Positions 1-5,109 of a stretch of 5,109 nucleotides of DNA are shown one piece after another (position 1 is the first letter of the stretch; each line of letters starts with the position of its first letter). The stretch lies in NCBI GenBank assembly GCA_031255075.1, contig JAIRTF010000299.1, positions 1 through 5,109 on the forward strand, given 5' to 3'. The stretch comes from Bifidobacteriaceae bacterium. GTDB lineage: Bacteria; Actinomycetota; Actinomycetes; Actinomycetales; WQXJ01. The position numbers and the translations under genes are program-made. Under the pieces are notes generated by a model that worked only from the letters and a program-made list of their open reading frames with translations, had not been told where the DNA came from and ran no database searches.

Positions 1-687
1 CGCGGCCTGCCAATTGATGACCTGACCTGGGCGGCTATGGGCTTCGCCCACCTCCGGATGGATAACCGCGGTCAGGGCGCCACCTGGACCCAAGGCGACA
101 CGCCAGACCCCTACGGATCCGGTCCGCAAGTGCCTGGCTTCACCACCAAAGGCATCACCAAACAAGACGATTACTACTATTCGCGGCTGTTGGTGGACGC
201 CGTCCGGGCAGTTGAGGCCGGCCCCGAACTGCCCGGCGTGGACGGAGAACGAATCGCCGTGGTGGGACGTTCACAAGGCGGTCTGTGCGCCTTGGCCGCC
301 GCCGCTCTAGCCGGTCAATCGCTCCGCGCCGCCGGTGTGTTCAGCCCGTTCATGACCGACATCCTGGCCGCCATCACTTTGACTGATTCTTCGCCCTACC
401 GGGAAATCTCCACCTATCTGAGGACCCGTCCCGGTGACCTGCGGGCCGCCACCGCCACCTTGTCCTACGTGGACGGCGTCAACTTTGCCCGCCGGGCCAC
501 CATCCCGGCCCACTTCACCGTTGGCTTGACCGATGATGTCACGCCGCCCCGTACCGCCTTCGCCGCCTTCAACGCCTATGCCGGCGCCAAGAAGACCATG
601 GCGGTGTGGGAATTCTCCGGGCACGAGGGCGGCGCCTTGGGCGATGTCATGGCCACCGCGGAGTTTTTCCGGGAGCAGTTCAACTGA
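1..687 (+). CDS. Acetyl xylan esterase / cephalosporin-C deacetylase (AXE1 family), 5'-truncated by window edge
   Basis: The reading frame is open from base 1 (RGLPIDDLTWAAMGFAHL...) to a TGA at 685-687, so the start lies outside the window; the ATG at 37 is internal. About 228 residues are visible of a family usually near 320. Numbering from the Met at 37, the alpha/beta-hydrolase landmarks are the MDNRGQG segment (8-14), the GDTPDPY...GPQ.PGF stretch typical of the family (20-35), the nucleophile elbow GRSQGG with Ser79, the acid in GLTDDVTPP (probably Asp166), and His196 in SGHEGG. The catalytic triad is therefore complete. Family members are usually cytoplasmic oligomers that remove acetyl groups from short acetylated xylo-oligosaccharides and from cephalosporin C; the true substrate here is unknown. 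The elbow reads GRSQGG where GGSQGG is usual. The next gene, rlmB, is 110 bp downstream on the same strand and functionally unrelated. The family call is firm. Confidence 0.93.
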   Translation, partial: RGLPIDDLTWAAMGFAHLRMDNRGQGATWTQGDTPDPYGSGPQVPGFTTKGITKQDDYYYSRLLVDAVRAVEAGPELPGVDGERIAVVGRSQGGLCALAAAALAGQSLRAAGVFSPFMTDILAAITLTDSSPYREISTYLRTRPGDLRAATATLSYVDGVNFARRATIPAHFTVGLTDDVTPPRTAFAAFNAYAGAKKTMAVWEFSGHEGGALGDVMATAEFFREQFN

Positions 688-797
688 AACCCTGAGGGAG
701 AGCCGCCAAGCGGCGTCGGCCACCACAGCCCTGGCATTGGGCGGCGGTACGGGCCGCTGTCAGCGCGGTGCGGCGCCACAGACTAGGCTGGGCGGCT
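688..797 (+). other. Intergenic gap with short GC-rich hairpins
   Basis: This 110-bp gap between the esterase and rlmB holds no convincing ORF. Two small inverted repeats are visible: GCCGC-CAA-GCGGC at 702-714, 14 bp past the esterase stop, and CGCTG-T-CAGCG at 755-765. Neither is followed by a T-run, so neither is a convincing intrinsic terminator. I see no clear -35/-10 pair. Whether rlmB has its own promoter is not decided by the sequence. Confidence 0.4.
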
Positions 798-1766
798 ATG
801 CCTGGAAACTCCAAACGCAAAGGCGCCGTCCGCAAACCGGGGTCGAAACAAGGACCCAAGATCGGTTCGGGCGGCAAAGGGCGCAAAGCGTTGGCCGGCC
901 GCGGACCCATACCCAAGGCGGTTGACCGGCCCTACCACCCAGCGGCCAAACGCAAGGCCGCCGCTGAGCGGCGCGAAAAGGCCCGCCCCCGGGCCGCCAA
1001 GAAGACCACCGGTTCCAGCGCCGAATACGTGGTTGGCCGCAATGCGGTGGTTGAGGCGTTGCGAGCCCACGTGCCGGCCGAACGGTTGGAATTCGCCGCC
1101 GGTTTGGAAACCGATGACCGGTTGGCGGAAGCCGCCAAACTGGCCGCCCGCGCCAACCTGCCTCTGGTTCAAGCCACCAAGGCTGAGCTTGACCGCTATG
1201 CGGGCTCCAGTGCCCACCAAGGAATCGCTCTGCGGGTCCGGCCGTATAGCTATCTGGAGTGGCCGGACCTGCTGGACCGGGCGGCCGAGTCCGGCCAGCC
1301 GCCGTTGATTGTGGCATTGGACCAGGTCACCGACCCACACAACCTGGGCGCCGCCCTCAGATCAGCGGCCGCCTTCGGGGCCCACGGCCTGATCATCCCA
1401 GCCCGGCGGTCCGCCCAGATGGGTGCCACGGCTTGGAAGGTTTCGGCTGGTGCGGCCGCCCATCTGCCGGTAGCACAGGTACCCAACCTGACCCGCGCCC
1501 TAGAAGCCATGAAACAACAAGGCGTCTTCGTGGTCGGCTTGGATGGCGATGCCGCCGTCGATGCCGCCGCCTGCGACCTCCTCCAAGGCCCGGTGGCCGT
1601 AGTAGTTGGTTCCGAAGGCAAGGGCTTGTCCCGCCTGACCCGTGAAGTCTGCGACTTGACGGTGGCCATCCCGATTGCAGACAAGGTCGAATCGTTGAAC
1701 GCCTCAGTAGCGGTAGGAATTGTGCTCTATGAGGCGGCCAAAGCCCGTCAGGAAGGGCCCAGCTGA
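798..1766 (+). CDS. rlmB: 23S rRNA (guanosine-2'-O-)-methyltransferase RlmB / TrmH (SpoU) family
   Basis: This 322-residue SPOUT-class enzyme uses S-adenosylmethionine to methylate a ribose 2'-OH; E. coli RlmB acts on G2251 in the 23S rRNA peptidyl-transferase P loop. Residues 1-72 form a Lys/Arg-rich tail, likely disordered and RNA-binding, as in actinobacterial homologues. Residues 76-150 form the SpoU substrate-binding domain (EYVVGRNAVVEAL, ending near SSAHQGIAL). Residues 168-315 form the knotted methylase domain. Its three motifs are DPHNLGAALRSA (179-190, Asn182 and Arg188), GSEGKGLS (271-278, Glu273) and IPIADKVESLNASVA (291-305, Asn301), so the key residues are all present. I chose the ATG at 798 because the protein then begins MPGNSKRKGAVRK, as relatives do; an in-frame GTG at 768 would add ten unrelated residues. 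The Shine-Dalgarno match is weak (GGCTGGGCGG, about 786-795). The gene converges on the DUF4032 gene. The exact rRNA target is inferred from the family. Confidence 0.93.
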   Translation: MPGNSKRKGAVRKPGSKQGPKIGSGGKGRKALAGRGPIPKAVDRPYHPAAKRKAAAERREKARPRAAKKTTGSSAEYVVGRNAVVEALRAHVPAERLEFAAGLETDDRLAEAAKLAARANLPLVQATKAELDRYAGSSAHQGIALRVRPYSYLEWPDLLDRAAESGQPPLIVALDQVTDPHNLGAALRSAAAFGAHGLIIPARRSAQMGATAWKVSAGAAAHLPVAQVPNLTRALEAMKQQGVFVVGLDGDAAVDAAACDLLQGPVAVVVGSEGKGLSRLTREVCDLTVAIPIADKVESLNASVAVGIVLYEAAKARQEGPS

Positions 1767-1851
1767 ACCCTCGGCTGGATGCCTGGTGCTGGCCGGTGCG
1801 GCGGACGGCGGGTGTTGGACGGGAACTGGCCGGAGCGGCATCGTCCACCAA

Positions 1852-1865
1852 AGCCGGCCGCGGCT
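1852..1865 (-). terminator. Weak candidate terminator hairpin at the end of the DUF4032 gene
   Basis: On the minus strand the inverted repeat AGCCG-CGGC-CGGCT begins inside the TAG stop codon and is followed by TTGG. The 5-bp GC stem could end transcription between the two convergent genes, but the T-tract is too short for a typical intrinsic terminator. The rest of the 97-bp convergent gap (1767-1863) also has a TGGACG...CGTCCA pair at 1816-1821 and 1842-1847 around a 20-nt loop, which is even less certain. Confidence 0.25.
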
Positions 1866-3120
1866 AGCCCATCTGTATGTCGTCTTGGATGGGCAATTGC
1901 AGAGTGTCCGCCAGAATCAGCTCAGATTCGTCACGGCGGTGCGTCAAAACCGTGTCGATGTAGCTCTTGACGGCTTCTTCCAGCGGCACGTAACGCGATT
2001 CGCGCTGCGACATGAACCAGCGGTGCTCCAGGATTTCGTGATAAATCTGCGGCAGTTCCAATTTGCCGCGCAAATCGCGGGGCACCGAACGGACAGCCGG
2101 CTCAAACACGTGGGTAAGCCAGTCATGGGCCACAAACGATTCGTCAACATCGGTCTGGTCGGAATGCACCCGGTAGGTGTCCAGGTCATTCAACAACCGC
2201 CGGGCCTGGTTTTCTTGAACATCCAGACCGGTCAGGCGGAACAGCCGCCGTGAGTGGTGGCCGGCGTCAACCACCTGCGGGCGGATATGCAAAGTGGTGC
2301 CATCCGGGTCGGTTTGCATGGACATTTCCGCCACGTCAAACCCCAAACCGTTCAAACGGTTGATCCGGTCCTGGAGGCGCCAACGGGCGTCAGCGGAGAT
2401 GGTTTCCTCTTCGGTCAAGGCCCGCCACAGCTGTTGATAGCGTTCCACCAGCAGATCGCCAACCGCTACCGGGTCCAGGTCCTCCTCCAACATGGAGCCG
2501 GCTTCCAGGTCCATCAGCTCACCAATCACGTTGGTGCGGGCCAGCTCAATGTCATATTCGCGTTGACCGTCAGACAGCTTGGTGTGCAGGGCGCCGGTTT
2601 CGGCATCGACCATGTAGGCGGCGAATTCGGTGGCGTCACGGCGGAACAAAGTGTTGGACAAGGACACATCGCCCCAGTAGAAGCCCAACAGATGCATTTG
2701 GACAATCAACAACGCCAAAGCGTCAAGCAGGCGGGTGGCCATGTCCGGCCGCAGCCGGTAGGAGAACAGCGCCCGGTAAGGCAGCGAGAACCGCAGGTGT
2801 TGTGTCAACAGCGCCGAATCCAACGGTTGGCCCTTGGCAGTGCGCCGGCCGGAGACTACCGCGATCGGTGCCACCGAAGGGGCGCTCAGGTTGGCCAGCT
2901 CCTTCAGCAGGTCGTATTCACGTTTGGCGGCATAATCTGCGATCTCTTTCACTGCCAGCACCGAGCCGGACAGCTTGACGAACCGCACCACATGCCGGGA
3001 AATGCCGCGCGGCAAGGCCGCCACCACTTCCTGCGGCCAATCCTCCAACGGCAGGTCCCAGGGCAGGTCAAACAGCGCCGGGTCAGGTGCCACAGCGGAG
3101 ATGTTCAGTGCGTTGACCAT
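1864..3120 (-). CDS. DUF4032 domain protein with protein-kinase-like residue pattern
   Basis: This 418-residue protein resembles the DUF4032 family, whose function is not established. Its N-terminal half carries a recognisable kinase-like order of residues: Lys58 in LAVKEI (like the VAIK lysine), Glu68 in KREYDLL (like the helix-C glutamate), a hinge-like LLTQHLRF (104-111), Asp151 and Asn156 in WGDVSLSNTLF (like the HxDxxxxN catalytic loop), and Asp172 in MVDAETG (like the DFG aspartate). This suggests an atypical, small-molecule or LPS-kinase-like fold that may bind ATP. The C-terminal half (about 200-418) is acidic, probably helical, and matches no motif I know. No signal peptide or membrane segment is seen, so it should be cytoplasmic. 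The ATG at 3120 is preceded by AAAGGG at a 10-nt gap. It lies 120 bp downstream of the sugar-transport ATPase on the same strand, so the two may be co-transcribed. The family call is strong; kinase activity is inference. Confidence 0.87.
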   Translation of the reverse strand: MVNALNISAVAPDPALFDLPWDLPLEDWPQEVVAALPRGISRHVVRFVKLSGSVLAVKEIADYAAKREYDLLKELANLSAPSVAPIAVVSGRRTAKGQPLDSALLTQHLRFSLPYRALFSYRLRPDMATRLLDALALLIVQMHLLGFYWGDVSLSNTLFRRDATEFAAYMVDAETGALHTKLSDGQREYDIELARTNVIGELMDLEAGSMLEEDLDPVAVGDLLVERYQQLWRALTEEETISADARWRLQDRINRLNGLGFDVAEMSMQTDPDGTTLHIRPQVVDAGHHSRRLFRLTGLDVQENQARRLLNDLDTYRVHSDQTDVDESFVAHDWLTHVFEPAVRSVPRDLRGKLELPQIYHEILEHRWFMSQRESRYVPLEEAVKSYIDTVLTHRRDESELILADTLQLPIQDDIQMG

Positions 3121-3130
3121 TCGATTGGTG

Positions 3131-3136
3131 CCCTTT
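3131..3136 (-). promoter_or_regulatory. Ribosome binding site of the DUF4032 gene
   Basis: On the minus strand AAAGGG lies 10 nt before the ATG at 3120. This moderate Shine-Dalgarno match supports that start, which also gives a protein length reasonable for the family. Confidence 0.6.
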
Positions 3137-3144
3137 TAACGCCC

Positions 3145-3165
3145 GCACCCCGCGCCGCGGGGAGC
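3145..3165 (-). other. GC-rich stem-loop between the ATPase and DUF4032 genes
   Basis: The arms CCCCGC (3148-3153) and GCGGGG (3157-3162) pair around a 3-nt loop. Past a single mismatch the stem extends by two more pairs (GC at 3145-3146 with GC at 3164-3165). It sits 24 bp upstream of the DUF4032 start. A second GCGGGG at 3203-3208 could compete for the same left arm. There is no T-tract, so it may be a partial terminator, a processing or stability element, or chance in GC-rich DNA. Confidence 0.4.
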
Positions 3166-3240
3166 CACGGCCACCAGCGGCGGCCAGGAGTCCCGCAACG
3201 GTGCGGGGCGCAGGGTTAGTTGTTTGTCAGTTCAGTTGGG

Positions 3241-4356
3241 TCAGTCCGGCAGACGGTCTCCGGTTGAGGCGGAGAAGTTGTGCTGTTCGCCTTCACGGAC
3301 CGTGAAGTAGACGGTTTCGCCCTTGCGGGGCACTGCCCGCGGGTCAACCCGTGCGATCAGCGATCCGCCTTGCAGACCAGTGGTCGCCGGATCGGAGCCT
3401 TTCAACGTGCCATAGGCATAGGCGTCAGAACCCAGTTCTTCGACAATGTCGATCTCAACTGGGAAGGAGCCTGGCGTCTGGGCCGTGGCGGCCTCAAGGT
3501 TCTCCGGGCGGAAGCCCACGGTGAGCTTGTTCTCATCTTCTGGTGTCATGGCGTCCAGCACCGCTCGGCTGAGCGGCACCTTCGATTCGCCCAACAGCAC
3601 CTCGCCGTCTTTGACGGGGAAGGTGCCAATGTTCATGGCCGGTGAGCCGATGAACGTCGCCACAAACGCGTTGGCTGGCTTATCGTAAAGCACCAGCGGA
3701 GAGCCAACTTGTTGGAGCAGCCCGTCTTTGAGGACCGCGATCCTATCGCCCATGGTCAGCGCTTCGGTCTGATCATGTGTCACGTAGACCGTGGTGACGC
3801 CTAGACGCCGTTGCAGTGAGGCGATCTGGGTGCGGGTGGAGACGCGCAACTTGGCGTCCAGGTTGGACAGCGGCTCATCCATCAAGAAGACCCGCGGTTG
3901 GCGCACAATGGCCCGGCCCATGGCTACGCGCTGGCGTTGACCGCCGGATAGTGCCTTCGGCTTGCGGGCCAAGTACTCTTCGAGGTCCAAGATTTTGGCT
4001 GCTTCTTCGACACGCTTGCGGATCTGATCCTTCGGCATGCCGGCGATCTTCAACGCGAAACCCATGTTGTCCGCCACCGTCATGTGCGGGTAGAGGGCAT
4101 AGTTCTGGAACACCATGGCGATGTCCCGGTCTTTGGGTTGGACATCGGTGACGTCGCGTTCGCCAATCAGGATGCGGCCATCGTTGACCTCTTCCAGTCC
4201 GGCCAGCATGCGCAGCGATGTTGATTTGCCGCAGCCGGAGGGGCCTACCAGCACCAAGAACTCGCCGTCCTCAATGTGCAGGTTAAGGTGGTCCACCGCC
4301 GGTTTCGGGTTGCCAGGATAGATGCGTGTGGCATCTTCGAAGGTGACTGTTGCCAT
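3241..4356 (-). CDS. ugpC: Carbohydrate ABC importer ATP-binding protein, UgpC/MsmK/MsiK type
   Basis: This 371-residue ATPase belongs to the MalK/UgpC (CUT1) group that energises sugar uptake from the cytoplasmic face. All nucleotide-binding motifs are intact: Walker A GPSGCGKST (38-46), Q-loop Gln84 in VFQNYALYP, signature LSGGQRQRV (136-144), Walker B VFLMDEP (157-162, Glu161), D-loop SNLD (164-167) and switch His194 in VTHDQTEA. Residues from about 236 form the MalK-type TOBE/regulatory domain, with GFRPENLE at 281-288. The start MATVTFEDATRIYPG is typical of actinobacterial MsiK proteins. No permease or binding-protein genes adjoin it, which fits a shared ATPase serving several importers, as MsiK does in Streptomyces; the sugars served cannot be read here. 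A strong Shine-Dalgarno precedes the ATG, and the upstream region carries a perfect palindrome and a leader hairpin that suggest regulation. The symbol ugpC follows common annotation; msiK or msmK would fit equally. Confidence 0.95.
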   Translation of the reverse strand: MATVTFEDATRIYPGNPKPAVDHLNLHIEDGEFLVLVGPSGCGKSTSLRMLAGLEEVNDGRILIGERDVTDVQPKDRDIAMVFQNYALYPHMTVADNMGFALKIAGMPKDQIRKRVEEAAKILDLEEYLARKPKALSGGQRQRVAMGRAIVRQPRVFLMDEPLSNLDAKLRVSTRTQIASLQRRLGVTTVYVTHDQTEALTMGDRIAVLKDGLLQQVGSPLVLYDKPANAFVATFIGSPAMNIGTFPVKDGEVLLGESKVPLSRAVLDAMTPEDENKLTVGFRPENLEAATAQTPGSFPVEIDIVEELGSDAYAYGTLKGSDPATTGLQGGSLIARVDPRAVPRKGETVYFTVREGEQHNFSASTGDRLPD

Positions 4357-4363
4357 GTCGTTT

Positions 4364-4372
4364 ACTTCCTCT
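4364..4372 (-). promoter_or_regulatory. Ribosome binding site of the sugar ATPase gene
   Basis: On the minus strand AGAGGAAGT lies 7 nt before the ATG at 4356, a good Shine-Dalgarno match at good spacing. It fixes the start and sits two bases downstream of a 5'-leader hairpin. Confidence 0.75.
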
Positions 4373-4374
4373 CA

Positions 4375-4392
4375 CCGGCAGGTACGTGCCGG
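4375..4392 (-). promoter_or_regulatory. Inverted repeat / leader hairpin next to the ATPase ribosome binding site
   Basis: CCGGCA (4375-4380) and TGCCGG (4387-4392) are perfect inverted copies around a 6-nt centre containing GTAC. In the ATPase mRNA this 6-bp GC-rich stem would end two bases before the Shine-Dalgarno. It may set ribosome access or mRNA stability, or act as a second DNA operator; the sequence does not say which. Confidence 0.45.
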
Positions 4393-4442
4393 ACGATCCG
4401 TAGTGAAAGGCGCCTGACCGTCTTGGCTGGATGGCCAGACAC

Positions 4443-4461
4443 ACGTTCAACCGTTGAACGT
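4443..4461. promoter_or_regulatory. Perfect 19-bp palindrome, likely repressor operator
   Basis: ACGTTCAAC (4443-4451) and GTTGAACGT (4453-4461) are exact inverted copies around a single C. The site lies in the divergent region, 86 bp upstream of the ATPase ATG and 130 bp upstream of the MFS ATG. Perfect 9-bp arms are unlikely by chance in a 235-bp gap and fit a dimeric regulator such as a LacI- or TetR-type repressor. A sugar-responsive LacI-type regulator would suit the ATPase, but no regulator gene is in the window. On the minus strand TAAACA (4481-4486) is a weak -10-like hexamer without a good -35; if real, the palindrome would lie just past the transcription start. I could not assign a promoter with confidence. 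Confidence 0.65.
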
Positions 4462-4485
4462 TACGATCCATGCTCCCACATGTTT

Positions 4486-4504
4486 AGCGGGCCCAAGCGG
4501 GCCC
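4486..4504. repeat. Tandem AGCGGGCCC pair (10-bp period) able to form a hairpin
   Basis: AGCGGGCCC occurs at 4486-4494 and again at 4496-4504. Because GGGCCC is self-complementary, the two copies can also pair as a 6-bp stem around a 4-nt AAGC loop, followed on the plus strand by TTTG. It may be a pair of binding half-sites one helical turn apart, or an attenuator-like hairpin in a leader of the MFS gene. Both are inference. Confidence 0.45.
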
Positions 4505-4526
4505 TTTGAGTATTCCGGTCCCTGGA

Positions 4527-4543
4527 CGTTTGTTGCCCAAACG
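4527..4543. promoter_or_regulatory. Inverted repeat upstream of the MFS gene, possible operator
   Basis: CGTTTG (4527-4532) and CAAACG (4538-4543) are perfect inverted copies around TTGCC, 48 bp before the MFS start. The sequence differs from the 19-bp palindrome, although both carry a CGTT at the left end. It would suit a local regulator of the exporter. Arms of 6 bp are short enough that chance is possible. Confidence 0.35.
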
Positions 4544-4580
4544 CGGAGGATGGGCCGAATTCCGGCTGGATTGGCCGCGT

Positions 4581-4586
4581 AAGGTG
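4581..4586 (+). promoter_or_regulatory. Ribosome binding site of the MFS gene
   Basis: AAGGTG lies 5 nt before the ATG at 4592. It overlaps the in-frame TAA at 4580-4582, which excludes any upstream start in this frame. Confidence 0.6.
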
Positions 4587-4591
4587 TTGGG

Positions 4592-5109
4592 ATGCGCCCC
4601 GCCAGCCGTTGGCAAGTGACTGTCGCGGTCTATTTGGCCGGGCAGACTGTCTCCCTGTTCGGATCGGCGGTGGTCAGCTATTCGATGATCTGGTGGGTGG
4701 CCCTGGAAACTGGCAATGCCATCACCTTTGCCCTGCTCTCGCTGGTGGCGGTTCTGCCTCAAGGGCTGGTAGCTTTGCCGGCCGGCGTCTGGGCGGACCG
4801 CTACTCCCGCAAGTTGCTGGTGATCGGCGCCGATGCGGCCCTCGCGGTGGTGACCCTGGCCTTGGCAGTGGCGGTCTGGTTGGACGCCGCCTCGATGGTG
4901 GTGTTGGGGGCGGCTTTGCTGCTCCGTTCGATCGGTGGCGGCATCCAAACCCCGGCGGAGACCGCCATCTTGCCGCAGCTGACTCCGGCTAATCAGTTGT
5001 TGCGCGTCAACGCCATCAACTCCACCATCCAATCGGTCTGCATGTTGGTGGCGCCGGCCCTGGCAGCGGTGCTGCTGGTGGCCTGGAAAGACGTCCACTG
5101 GATTCTGTT
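4592..5109 (+). CDS. MFS exporter, Mef-like (macrolide-efflux/MFS_3 type), 3'-truncated by window edge
   Basis: The frame is open from the ATG at 4592 to the window end, giving 172 residues of a protein usually about 400 long. It starts MRPASRWQVTVAVYLAGQTV and shows hydrophobic helices near residues 8-36, 43-66, 75-97, 100-118 and 146-165. The cytoplasmic loop after the second helix is GVWADRYSRK (65-74), the MFS motif A equivalent. RSIGGGIQTPA (112-122) and the LPQLTP...QLLRVNAIN run (127-143) match the Mef(A)-like and related MFS_3 exporters. Members move macrolides, other drugs or siderophores out by proton antiport; the substrate here is unknown and resistance should not be assumed. An in-frame TAA at 4580-4582 rules out an upstream start, and AAGGTG (4581-4586) sits 5 nt before the ATG. 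It is divergent from the sugar ATPase gene and shares a 235-bp regulatory region with it. Confidence 0.88.
   Translation, partial: MRPASRWQVTVAVYLAGQTVSLFGSAVVSYSMIWWVALETGNAITFALLSLVAVLPQGLVALPAGVWADRYSRKLLVIGADAALAVVTLALAVAVWLDAASMVVLGAALLLRSIGGGIQTPAETAILPQLTPANQLLRVNAINSTIQSVCMLVAPALAAVLLVAWKDVHWIL

Noticed and set aside
27..39. A 13-base match, CTGGGCGGCTATG, shared with 788-800
   Set aside because: One copy is inside the esterase coding sequence and the other spans the rlmB start. There are no flanking repeats and no structure, so chance in GC-rich DNA is the simplest reading.
307..726. Minus-strand and alternate-frame ORFs over the esterase and rlmB genes (for example 307-726, 783-1340, 1250-1684, 1393-1851)
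   Set aside because: All overlap strongly supported genes and give compositionally biased products with no recognisable motifs.
768..797. GTG at 768 as the start of the rlmB-type gene
   Set aside because: It would add MRRHRLGWAA before the conserved MPGNSKRKGAVRK start seen in actinobacterial relatives, and has no better ribosome binding site.
2254..3219. A 321-codon plus-strand ORF opposite the DUF4032 gene
   Set aside because: Its predicted product is low-complexity, Gln/His/Arg-rich and matches no family I know, while the minus-strand frame shows a recognisable family with a ribosome binding site. It is a shadow of codon bias in GC-rich DNA.
4357..4591. A riboswitch in the leader of the ATPase gene
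   Set aside because: The leader shows only one short hairpin and no conserved core of a riboswitch class that I can recognise.
4484..5098. A 204-codon minus-strand ORF over the MFS gene
   Set aside because: The plus strand encodes a clear MFS transporter here. The antisense product is Arg/Gln/His-rich with no fold signal.

Overview
This is a GC-rich window with tightly packed genes and no mobile elements, RNA genes or CRISPR arrays. It most likely comes from the chromosome of an actinomycete (Actinomycetota). Three things point there: a MsiK/UgpC-type sugar-importer ATPase with no partner permeases beside it, a DUF4032 protein (a largely actinobacterial family), and an RlmB-type methyltransferase whose basic N-terminal tail begins MPGNSKRKGAVRK, as in actinobacterial homologues. 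The order or genus cannot be resolved from the sequence alone.

Layout, left to right. Positions 1-687 (+) hold the C-terminal two thirds of an acetyl xylan esterase / cephalosporin-C deacetylase with its whole catalytic triad visible. After a 110-bp gap, 798-1766 (+) encodes an RlmB/TrmH-type rRNA 2'-O-methyltransferase. It converges on 1864-3120 (-), a DUF4032 protein that keeps the residue pattern of a protein-kinase-like fold. Upstream of that, on the same strand and 120 bp away, 3241-4356 (-) encodes the UgpC/MsmK/MsiK ATPase. A 235-bp divergent intergenic region follows, then 4592-5109 (+), the N-terminal part of a Mef-like major facilitator (MFS) exporter cut by the right edge of the window.

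How the genes may work together. The ATPase is of the type that powers several carbohydrate importers, and the esterase removes acetyl groups from acetylated sugars or xylo-oligosaccharides. A link through carbohydrate use is plausible, but the two genes are not in one operon. The ATPase and the DUF4032 gene are co-oriented and may be co-transcribed. The methyltransferase is housekeeping.

The most notable structures are in the divergent intergenic region: a perfect 19-bp palindrome (4443-4461) that looks like a repressor operator, a hairpin directly upstream of the ATPase ribosome binding site, a 10-bp-period GC-rich repeat, and a second inverted repeat nearer the MFS gene. Overall this is a mostly ordinary chromosomal region. 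The points most worth following are the kinase-like signature of the DUF4032 protein beside a sugar-transport ATPase, and the operator-like palindrome. I see no clear evidence of a wholly new system.
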